A stretch of 64,000 nt of DNA, taken from contig NZ_JAAOMP010000013.1 in the NCBI RefSeq assembly GCF_018853815.1, forward strand, positions 1-64,000. Reading direction: 5' to 3'. Shown here piece after piece: positions 57,109 through 64,000 of the stretch (its first letter is position 1; each line of letters starts with the position of its first letter). The stretch is from Acidithiobacillus sulfurivorans. GTDB lineage: Bacteria; Pseudomonadota; Gammaproteobacteria; Acidithiobacillales; Acidithiobacillaceae. The notes beneath the pieces were generated by a model, which did no database searches, was not told where the DNA came from, and was given only the letters and a program-made list of their open reading frames with translations. A program made the position numbers and the translations under genes.

Positions 57109-57693
57109 ATGATTAAAAGTCTGTCTGCAGGAATGGGCGTTGCCCTGATGGCTTTATTATTACCGAATGCGCTGGCACTTAATTCTTCAGGATTACCAGC
57201 CGGAATACTCACTCAACTCACTCCAAAAACAGCCATCGTTGTGAACCCTTCTCGATCTGGTGCCCTGGAAAAAACCAGTGATCAAGATAGTAACCCCCGC
57301 AATGAATCTACTGCTGCACAAGGGGATGGCGCTCTCATCATCCACCATCAAGTTTTTTATTTGCGCCGGGTTACGGCATATAATGCTTTACCCAGCCAAA
57401 CCAACAGCAATCCTGGCATGTCAGCCTGCGGGCCCACCCGGCCCAACCAGATCGCCCTGTCACCCGATCTTTTCTTTCGCAGCAATGGCAGTAATCGCTG
57501 TGGAGAAAAAATCAACATCGTTCTCTCTTCGGGAAAAATCATTCATGGCATCGTATGGGACACTATGAATCCCCGTTATCACATGGCCGCAGACATTCTT
57601 ATGGGCAGCGTCCAGCAAGCAATGGACTTTGGCGTTCGAAAAGCCCGCTTGCGTTTTGTGCATTCCAGCAAACCCAGTACAAGCGGCATCTGA
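57109..57693 (+). CDS. Exported 3D/double-psi-barrel-like protein
   Basis: 194 residues from ATG 57109, preceded by GGGAGAA; the frame extends upstream but without signal. A signal peptide (GMGVALMALLLPNALA) precedes a linker and a C-terminal domain with VTAYNALPSQTNSNPGMSACG, CGEKINIVL and GIVWDTMNPRYHMAADILMG. This matches the 3D domain / RlpA-like double-psi beta-barrel used in murein hydrolases, where the Asp residues are catalytic; not all are obvious here. It may bind or cut peptidoglycan. Confidence 0.65.
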   Translation: MIKSLSAGMGVALMALLLPNALALNSSGLPAGILTQLTPKTAIVVNPSRSGALEKTSDQDSNPRNESTAAQGDGALIIHHQVFYLRRVTAYNALPSQTNSNPGMSACGPTRPNQIALSPDLFFRSNGSNRCGEKINIVLSSGKIIHGIVWDTMNPRYHMAADILMGSVQQAMDFGVRKARLRFVHSSKPSTSGI

Positions 57694-57703
57694 ACAATTC
57701 AGT

Positions 57704-59038
57704 TCAGGCCGGTCCCGCAGCCATCATTGCCTCAATGTCTGCCACTTTTTTAGGGACATTTTGCGAAAGAATCTCGGGATCAGCCGCTGTTACCACTACA
57801 TCATCTTCGATCCGGATTCCGATTCCCCGCCATCTTTCCGGTACCGAAAGATTGGCTGGAGCAAAGTACAGACCCGGCTCTACCGTCAACACCATTCCGG
57901 GTTCCAGTTTGCGCGAGGTCTTGTCTTTATTGCGATAATGTCCCACATCGTGCACATCCAGGCCCAACCAGTGACCGGTACCATGCATATAAAAAGCTTT
58001 ATAGCCTCCCTGTTCAATCAGGGCATCACGACTGCCCGAAAGGATTTTCAGATCACGCAGGCCATCTACCAAAACCTTGACCGCCTCATCGTGATAATCA
58101 GAAACCGGCCTCCCAGCCTGCACCGCAGCAATTCCAGCCTCCTGAGATGCCAGAACGATTTCGTAGATTTCCCGCTGGGCAGGGCTATAGACGCCATTCA
58201 CCGGGAAAGTACGGGTAATATCCCCCGCATATCCGGCAACTTCTGCCCCGGCATCAATCAGAACCAGATCTCCGTCGCGCAATTCCGCATTATTTTCCGT
58301 GTAGTGAAGAATACAGGCATTTTCACCGCCGCCGACAATACTGGGATAAGCCACGCTGGGTGAACCCAGACGCCGAAAAACATGTTCGATTTCCGAACAC
58401 AGGGCATATTCCATCATTCCAGGCTGGCACTGGCGCATGGCATGACGATGTCCGGCACCACTGATGCCCACGGCGGCCCGCATGCACTCCAGCTCGACAG
58501 GATCCTTAAATAGGCGCATTTCATGTACCAGACCACCGACATCCACCACTTCCTGCGGGTAACGAATACCCTGACGAATTTTGCTTTTCGCCAGATTTCG
58601 CCAATGCATGACTCTGGCGTCAAAATCACTGTTTTGCCCCATGGGATAAAACAGAAGCTCTCGACCTTCCAGAAGCGCCGGTATTTGCTCATTCAAATCA
58701 TGAATCGAATAACAGCGATCCACCTGGCATTGAGCCAGCGCCCCCTCCAGGCCCGCCCTGCGCCCATCCCAGGTTTCCCGAGCCGGATCACGAAGACGGC
58801 AGAACAGAATTTGCTCGCCCTCGGAATGTCCAGGAATCAGGACGAGTACGGCCTCAGGCTCCTCAAATCCGGTGAGGTATAAAAAGTCACTATCGCCTCG
58901 AAAGGGATATTGCACATCACTATTACGTTGCTTGGGGACAGCCGTAGGAATAATGGCGACAGCAGAGTCATGCATTTTCTGCATGAGCTGACGGCGTCGG
59001 AATGGATAATCGGGAGTAGGTAAATCAAGTATGCGCAT
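57704..59038 (-). CDS. pepP: Xaa-Pro aminopeptidase (M24B)
   Basis: 444 residues, normal. The C-terminal pita-bread domain holds the metal ligands: LVLIDAGAEVAGYAGDITRTFP (two Asp), HGTGHWLGLDVHDVG (His), VLTVEPGLYF and IRIEDDVVVT (two Glu). It removes N-terminal residues before Pro. A 10-base gap separates it from the convergent exported-protein gene. Confidence 0.95.
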   Translation of the reverse strand: MRILDLPTPDYPFRRRQLMQKMHDSAVAIIPTAVPKQRNSDVQYPFRGDSDFLYLTGFEEPEAVLVLIPGHSEGEQILFCRLRDPARETWDGRRAGLEGALAQCQVDRCYSIHDLNEQIPALLEGRELLFYPMGQNSDFDARVMHWRNLAKSKIRQGIRYPQEVVDVGGLVHEMRLFKDPVELECMRAAVGISGAGHRHAMRQCQPGMMEYALCSEIEHVFRRLGSPSVAYPSIVGGGENACILHYTENNAELRDGDLVLIDAGAEVAGYAGDITRTFPVNGVYSPAQREIYEIVLASQEAGIAAVQAGRPVSDYHDEAVKVLVDGLRDLKILSGSRDALIEQGGYKAFYMHGTGHWLGLDVHDVGHYRNKDKTSRKLEPGMVLTVEPGLYFAPANLSVPERWRGIGIRIEDDVVVTAADPEILSQNVPKKVADIEAMMAAGPA

Positions 59039-59080
59039 AAGGTAAACCTCCTATGCGCCTATTATCACACAAATCAACCT

Positions 59081-59186
59081 AAAAACGACAGTTGGCCTGA
59101 GGGCTTTGCCGCGACTTTGGCCCGCGCCTTAGAACAGCAGGCAAGGGACGTTGGAGCAAAAAGCCTTCAGGCCAACTGTCGTTTTT
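59081..59186. repeat. 106-bp element with 27-bp inverted ends
   Basis: Arms at 59081-59107 and 59160-59186 match in 26 of 27 positions (AAAAACGACAGTTGGCC at the outer left, its complement at the outer right). The 52-base middle has no frame. It could be a MITE, a long hairpin RNA or a two-way terminator; A-run and T-run edges allow termination in both directions. Confidence 0.7.
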
Positions 59187-59204
59187 AGAATAATCAGAAA
59201 GAGA

Positions 59205-59229
59205 GCCGCAATCTTGCAAACTTTGCGGC
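59205..59229 (-). terminator. Hairpin after the DUF4168-like gene
   Basis: GCCGCAA and TTGCGGC stem with an 11-base loop, followed on the minus strand by CTCTCTTTCTG. A moderate terminator 13 bases after the stop. Confidence 0.5.
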
Positions 59230-59242
59230 ACCTATCTGAATT

Positions 59243-59602
59243 TTAGTGCATCGCCGCTTCAACCTGCTTGGCAAAGGCTGGATCAGTCTGGGTTTGCTTG
59301 AGCATGCTGGAATATTGTCCGGCGCTCAGATGGTTGGTCTCCAGCACTTTGTCCACTTTTTCCATATAGGATTTTTTGACCGCGTCCTGCTTGGCTTTAT
59401 TCACGCCTTTCTGACTGATTTCAGCATGAGCCTGCGCGTTCAGGGGTTTGATCTGCGCAACAGCATGGGCAAAATCTTTAATCTGAGCCGGGCTTGCGGC
59501 CATGGCATCACTGGCAAAAGCCACATTGCTCACCAGTCCCAACCCTCCCAGTGCCAACACGACCAGTCCGAATTTAATAGAATGACCCAACGATTTCTGC
59601 AT
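59243..59602 (-). CDS. Exported DUF4168-like small protein
   Basis: 119 residues from ATG 59602, with GAGGAGA upstream; the frame is open further up inside non-coding DNA. Signal peptide LGGLGLVSNVAFA, then AQIKDFAHAVAQIKPLNAQA, KSYMEKVDKVLETNHLSAGQY and QTDPAFAKQVEAAM, the DUF4168 pattern. Helical periplasmic protein of unknown role. Confidence 0.8.
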   Translation of the reverse strand: MQKSLGHSIKFGLVVLALGGLGLVSNVAFASDAMAASPAQIKDFAHAVAQIKPLNAQAHAEISQKGVNKAKQDAVKKSYMEKVDKVLETNHLSAGQYSSMLKQTQTDPAFAKQVEAAMH

Positions 59603-59741
59603 GGTGTTTCTCCTCTTGTGAGAGCGAAAATAAACTTCATATATCAGCATATTACGTGACAAATTGACGACTACACAGTCGCTACCGTAACGACTCCTTG
59701 AAGATTTTGCAAGCCATGAAAACCCGTTGGGGGAAATCTCT

Positions 59742-61100
59742 CTAAGATCCTGAAAAGGCATCATCCATAGCATCACCCAAGCGCAGTACCGAAGTGATTT
59801 GGAAAGTGCCGGGAGCCTGCAACTGATCTCCACGCGGAGTGATCGCGCCCTTAAAGCCCAGCTTGACCGCTTCGCGAATACGTCCCTGGGCATCGGCTAC
59901 GGGTCGCACCTCACCGGCCAGACCCAGCTCTCCAAACACCACCCGCCTTCCCGTCACCGCCTTGTTGCGAAAACTACTCAATAAAGCCAAGGCCACCGCC
60001 AGATCAGCAGCGGGTTCATTGACCCGAATCCCCCCGGCAATATTCACAAAAACGTCCTGATCAAAAAACATGCTGTCCCCATGCCGATGCAATATAGCCA
60101 GCAACAAAGACAAGCGATTGGGATCCAAGCCAATGGCGACGCGGCGGGGATTAGCCAATGGACTGGGGGTCACCAGCGCCTGCACCTCGACGAGCAGCGG
60201 GCGTGTACCCTCCTGCGTTGCCAGCACCACACTGCCGGGCACCGGTTTTTCATGCTGGGAGAGAAATAACTGCGAAGGATTGGCCACTTCACTCAGTCCG
60301 GCTTCCTGCATCTGGAATACGCCCAACTCATTGGCTGCACCAAAACGATTTTTGATGGCGCGCACAATCCGGTAGGGGCTGCCAGCTTCTCCCTCAAAGT
60401 ACAGCACCGTATCGACCATGTGTTCGAGAACACGCGGACCGGCAATAGCGCCTTCCTTGGTCACATGCCCAACCAGCCAGACTGTGGTTGTACTGGCCTT
60501 GGCAAAACGCACCAGACGGGCGGCACATTCACGCACCTGGGCTACGGATCCGGGTGCCGACTGCAGGCTATCGGTATACAAGGTTTGTATGGAATCAATC
60601 AGCAATAAATCGGGTTTTTCAGCCTGCAGTAGTGCTTCGATGGCTTCCAGATGGTTTTCAGCCAAAACCCGCACCGGACTTTTCCCGAGGGACAAACGCT
60701 GGGCGCGCATGGCCACCTGAGCCGCCGATTCTTCACCCGTCACATAGAGCACCTTGCTACTCAGACTGAGGTGATGCGCGGTCTGGAGAAGCAGGGTCGA
60801 TTTGCCGATTCCGGGTTCCCCCCCCAGCAAAATAGCCGCGCCGGGAACTTGCCCACCTCCCAGTACCCTATCCAGCTCTGACAACCCGGTCGTTCTTCGG
60901 CCAACATCTTCCAAAGGTACCGCATGGAGAAACTGGGGCGGACTCGCATTGGCAAAAGCAGTCTGCGATCGCGTACGGCTTTTTTCAACACGCTGTTCCA
61001 CAAAGCTGTTCCAGGCTCCGCAATCCGGACAGCGGCCCAGCCATTTGCTGCTGTTGCTCCCGCAATCCTGGCACACGAATACATTTTTATCGCGACTCAT
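59742..61100 (-). CDS. radA: DNA repair protein RadA (Sms)
   Basis: 452 residues from ATG 61100, which overlaps the alr stop as ATGA. Zinc finger [19 protein letters not shown] at the start, Walker [15 protein letters not shown], the RadA-specific KNRFGAANE and a Lon-like C-terminal domain. It drives branch migration in recombination. Part of the rplI-dnaB-alr-radA run. Confidence 0.97.
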   Translation of the reverse strand: MSRDKNVFVCQDCGSNSSKWLGRCPDCGAWNSFVEQRVEKSRTRSQTAFANASPPQFLHAVPLEDVGRRTTGLSELDRVLGGGQVPGAAILLGGEPGIGKSTLLLQTAHHLSLSSKVLYVTGEESAAQVAMRAQRLSLGKSPVRVLAENHLEAIEALLQAEKPDLLLIDSIQTLYTDSLQSAPGSVAQVRECAARLVRFAKASTTTVWLVGHVTKEGAIAGPRVLEHMVDTVLYFEGEAGSPYRIVRAIKNRFGAANELGVFQMQEAGLSEVANPSQLFLSQHEKPVPGSVVLATQEGTRPLLVEVQALVTPSPLANPRRVAIGLDPNRLSLLLAILHRHGDSMFFDQDVFVNIAGGIRVNEPAADLAVALALLSSFRNKAVTGRRVVFGELGLAGEVRPVADAQGRIREAVKLGFKGAITPRGDQLQAPGTFQITSVLRLGDAMDDAFSGS

Positions 61101-62191
61101 GCCCGTAGCCTCCTGGGAACGCGCACCTGAATGCGGCAACTCATTTCATAAGGGATGGTATCCAGCTGCTGAGCGAGCGTTTCCAGAGCAGGTCCTTCGG
61201 CACCCATCAGTGTCACCTTGCTGCCGATATCTGCCTGAATATGGGTAATATCCACAAAAAGCATATCCATACTGACCCGCGCCAGCGTACGGGTGTCCTG
61301 ACCGGCCACCCTGATGGCAGCACCTGAACCCAGCTGACGCGGATAACCATCGCCATAACCTGCTGCGACAACTCCCACCCGACAGGCCTCTGCTGCCTGC
61401 CAGGTGGCGCCATAACCCAGCCAGTCGCCCGCCTGAAGATGGCGCGTCGCGACGATTTCACTTTGCCAGGACAGCACCGGTTGCAGGCCCACATCCACAC
61501 CATTTTTACCGGTGAATGGCGATAATCCGTACAGCATCAAACCCGGCCGTACCCAATATTGATGGGCCGAAGGCAGACTCAGAACAGCCCCGGAGTTGGC
61601 CAAACTATGCTGACCCAGCGTGCAACCTGAATACGCTTTGACCATGCGCTCAAATACCGCTATCTGTTGATCATTGAATGGATCTTGCGGGTAATCAGAA
61701 CGCGCCAGATGACTCATCAGGCCCAGCACCTGCCAGTGCGGATAGGACTGCAGTTTTGCAAAAACTTCCCCCAATCGTTCCGGGGCAAAGCCCAGACGGT
61801 GCATGCCCGTATCCACCTTGATGAAAATTTGCAGAGCGCGATGCGGGACCTGGCTTTCGAGCCAGGCGAGTTGGCGATCTTCATGAATGACCAGCCAGTA
61901 AGCGCGTTCCGTGGCGAGCCGTACTTCTTCCTCTGTAAAAGGACCGCCTAACAGACAAATGGCCTTGTTCAATGCCAAAGCGTGCAGCGTTTCGGCTTCT
62001 TCCAGAGAGGCCACGGCAAAAGCATCCACACCGGCTGATGCCAGAACCGGAGCACAAACACGCACATCATGACCATAGGCATTGGCCTTGACCGCCGCCA
62101 TGATTCTGGCCTGAGGCGCGTGATTACGAGCCACCTGGAGGTTGTGGCACAAGGCTGAAGGGGAAATTTCGGCAAATATGGGGCGGGTCAT
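61097..62191 (-). CDS. alr: Alanine racemase
   Basis: 364 residues. [11 protein letters not shown] holds the PLP Lys, [11 protein letters not shown] and RPGLMLYG are conserved, and [11 protein letters not shown] belongs to the C-terminal domain with the second catalytic base near GYGDGYPR. It makes D-Ala for peptidoglycan. The ATG follows the dnaB stop without a gap. Confidence 0.97.
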   Translation of the reverse strand: MTRPIFAEISPSALCHNLQVARNHAPQARIMAAVKANAYGHDVRVCAPVLASAGVDAFAVASLEEAETLHALALNKAICLLGGPFTEEEVRLATERAYWLVIHEDRQLAWLESQVPHRALQIFIKVDTGMHRLGFAPERLGEVFAKLQSYPHWQVLGLMSHLARSDYPQDPFNDQQIAVFERMVKAYSGCTLGQHSLANSGAVLSLPSAHQYWVRPGLMLYGLSPFTGKNGVDVGLQPVLSWQSEIVATRHLQAGDWLGYGATWQAAEACRVGVVAAGYGDGYPRQLGSGAAIRVAGQDTRTLARVSMDMLFVDITHIQADIGSKVTLMGAEGPALETLAQQLDTIPYEMSCRIQVRVPRRLRA

Positions 62192-63565
62192 CTAGTGACT
62201 GTATTCGCCGCCCGTTGGCGCATAATTTTCAAAGCGGGTATATTCGCCGAAAAAGCTCATCCGCACAGTTCCGATGGGACCATTGCGCTGCTTGCCGATA
62301 ATCACTTCGGCAATGCCTTTTACCTCTTCATTGTCCTTGTTGTACACCTCGTCACGATACAAAAACAGGATCAGATCGGCGTCCTGCTCGATGGCCCCGG
62401 ACTCACGCAAATCCGACATTTGTGGACGTTTTTCAGTGCGGTTTTCCAGACTACGATTGAGCTGGGACAAGGCGATGACAGGAATGGACAGCTCCTTGGC
62501 AAGGGCTTTCAATGAACGACTGATTTCGGAAATTTCGGCCACCCGGTTATCGCCTCTACCCGGAACCTGCATGAGCTGCAGATAATCGACCACAATCAAA
62601 TCCAGGCCCTGTTCGCGCTTCAGACGGCGTGCCCGGGAGCGCAGGTCGACAGGCGACAAAGCCGCAGAATCATCGGCAAAAAGCGGCGCGGTGCCCAATT
62701 CGCCAATGGCATGAGCCAGTCGTGGCCAATCGTCATTTCCCAAGGTGCCGTTACGCAGGCGGTGCTGATCTACTCGCCCACGCGACGACAAGGCCCGCAA
62801 AACAATTTCGTCTGTAGGCATTTCCATGCTGAATACCAGCACATTTTTGCCTTCAACGCAGGCGACGTGCTCGGCTATATTCATGGCAAAGGACGTTTTC
62901 CCCATACTGGGACGACCTGCCACAATCACCAGCTGACCCGGATGCAAACCCGAAGTTTTTTCATCCAGGTCAGTAAAGCCCGTAGCCAGACCGGTAACCC
63001 CTTTTTTGTCACGGGCGACGGCCTCAATACGATCAATCACGGCGGGCAAGGCTTCTTTCAGCTGCACAAAACCTTTACCGGCCCGCTGCTGCCCTTCCGC
63101 CAGCTGGAAAACCCGACTTTCGGCTTCATCCAGAAGCATACGTGCTTCGCGTCCTTCGGGCCGGTAAGCCAACTCGGCGATTTCCCGGCCGACACGAATC
63201 AGTTGGCGCAGGGTAGCCCGCTCACGCACAATGCGGGCATAAGCCAGCACATTGGCGGCAGAAGGTGTTTCATTGGCCAGCAAGAGCAAATACTGCACAC
63301 CGCCGGCATCAGCGAGATGCTCATGATCCTGCAAGGTTTCTGACACCGTAACCGCATCCACGACGCGACCGGCACTGAGCATGCTACTGATCGTATCAAA
63401 TATCAGACGATGCCGACGTTCATAAAAGTCTTCTGCGGCGACCGCTTCCATGACCTGATCCGCAGATTCCGGATCAATCAGTAACGCACCGATAACCGAT
63501 TGCTCGGCCTCAATGGAATGCGGCGGAGCTTTCACCCCGCCGCCGTAGTCATCCTCTTCGTACAA
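62192..63565 (-). CDS. dnaB: Replicative DNA helicase DnaB
   Basis: 457 residues if TTG 63565 is used; a GTG ten codons later (VKAPPHSIEAEQ) is possible. The N-terminal PPHSIEAEQSVIGALL, Walker A GRPSMGKTSFAMN, and LIVVDYLQLMQ with SRSLKALAKEL are typical. It is the hexameric helicase at the fork. The rplI-dnaB-alr order is conserved in proteobacteria. Confidence 0.97.
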   Translation of the reverse strand: MYEEDDYGGGVKAPPHSIEAEQSVIGALLIDPESADQVMEAVAAEDFYERRHRLIFDTISSMLSAGRVVDAVTVSETLQDHEHLADAGGVQYLLLLANETPSAANVLAYARIVRERATLRQLIRVGREIAELAYRPEGREARMLLDEAESRVFQLAEGQQRAGKGFVQLKEALPAVIDRIEAVARDKKGVTGLATGFTDLDEKTSGLHPGQLVIVAGRPSMGKTSFAMNIAEHVACVEGKNVLVFSMEMPTDEIVLRALSSRGRVDQHRLRNGTLGNDDWPRLAHAIGELGTAPLFADDSAALSPVDLRSRARRLKREQGLDLIVVDYLQLMQVPGRGDNRVAEISEISRSLKALAKELSIPVIALSQLNRSLENRTEKRPQMSDLRESGAIEQDADLILFLYRDEVYNKDNEEVKGIAEVIIGKQRNGPIGTVRMSFFGEYTRFENYAPTGGEYSH

Positions 63566-63590
63566 GGTCGCGTCTCAGCGTGCCCGGTGA

Positions 63591-64000
63591 TCAGGCCCGC
63601 TCGACAAAAACCATGACATCCAGCTCGACTTCAGGGTGCAGATGGACACGTGCGGGGAATTCACCAATCCGCTTGATGGGGCCATCTAACAGACGAATTT
63701 CGGTGTGCGCCACTTCATGACCCTGTGACTTGAGAGCAGCACTGATATCGTGCAAACCCACAGAACCGAACAGGCGACCGTCCTCACCCGCCTGCAAGGC
63801 AATTTTCACGATGGCATCAGCCAGAGCGGCTGCACGCTGCTGGGCGGCCTGCAGGCGTTCCATTTCAACCTGCTCCAAAGCAGCCTTACGCTCGGCAAAT
63901 TCTTCCAGATTCCGTTGATTGGCGACTACTGCCTTGCCCTGGGGCACCAAAAAGTTACGTCCATAACCGGGTTTGACTTCGACAACATCACCCAGGCGAC
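63591..64000 (-). CDS. rplI: Ribosomal protein L9 (5' end outside window)
   Basis: The visible part starts RLGDVVEVKPGYGRNFLVPQG, the conserved N-terminal domain, goes on with the long connecting helix, and ends with the C-terminal domain. Only about the first dozen residues are cut off. The stop is 25 bases before dnaB. Confidence 0.97.
   Translation of the reverse strand, partial: RLGDVVEVKPGYGRNFLVPQGKAVVANQRNLEEFAERKAALEQVEMERLQAAQQRAAALADAIVKIALQAGEDGRLFGSVGLHDISAALKSQGHEVAHTEIRLLDGPIKRIGEFPARVHLHPEVELDVMVFVERA

Overview
The window looks like a chromosomal segment of an Acidithiobacillus-like member of the Pseudomonadota. This is inferred from overall gene content and proteobacterial gene orders (ftsYEX-rpoH, hemA-prfA-prmC, lolB-ispE-prs, xerC-hslVU); no single marker proves the genus. 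Composition is moderately GC-rich in the housekeeping blocks and drops in the accessory islands.

Layout. 1-2.9 kb: signalling genes (a 5'-cut CZB protein, a soluble CZB chemoreceptor, a PilZ protein, the tail of an EAL gene). 3.2-6.6 kb: a cytoplasmic-type phosphoesterase, a lipoprotein with a small helical partner, and a broken DUF3226 gene. 6.9-9.3 kb: insertion-sequence wreckage. An IS21-type left end cuts an ADP-ribosylglycohydrolase gene and is itself cut by an IS4-superfamily (YREK) element that has near-perfect inverted ends but no target duplication. 9.5-15.5 kb: two very large, overlapping genes on the minus strand, each carrying a tyrosine-recombinase-like domain; this is the least ordinary pair in the window. 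16-17.6 kb: a Met/His-rich exported protein, a decayed persulfide-dioxygenase-like gene and a truncated relative of the exported protein. 17.9-21.2 kb: an integrative element next to tRNA-Arg(CCG), with integrase, excisionase, repressor, an HD-domain protein and a row of 11-bp-spaced GGTCACG repeats beside the tRNA.

21.2-47.6 kb is dense core genome: rlmE/yhbY, apaG-methyltransferase, typA, a phosphate-type porin, tRNA-Gln(CTG), dapF-small ORF-DUF484-xerC-hslV-hslU, ftsY-ftsE-ftsX with rpoH and a DsrE-like gene, rsmD-coaD-ferredoxin, hemA-prfA-prmC-mutM-dynamin-like GTPase, a TPR protein with lolB-ispE-tRNA-Gln(TTG)-prs, and tRNA-His. Most genes within these runs overlap by 4 bp, which points to operons with coupled translation.

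47.6-52.2 kb is a defence/toxin-type island: 'mobile mystery' A with a truncated Fic partner, an AbrB-type/MazF-type pair, an XRE-ImmA/IrrE regulator with a PIN-domain partner behind a palindromic operator, a decayed DUF6516 gene and a DUF29 gene. 52.2-56.4 kb holds a TonB-dependent receptor followed by a Tat-exported phosphoesterase, under what looks like a fourfold tandem Pho box, so a phosphate-starvation scavenging unit is likely. 56.4-64 kb returns to core genes: an Lpp-like lipoprotein, a double-psi/3D-like exported protein, pepP, a DUF4168-like protein, radA-alr-dnaB and rplI (cut by the window end).

All functions are assigned by reading motifs and family resemblance in the translated sequence; no database search was run.
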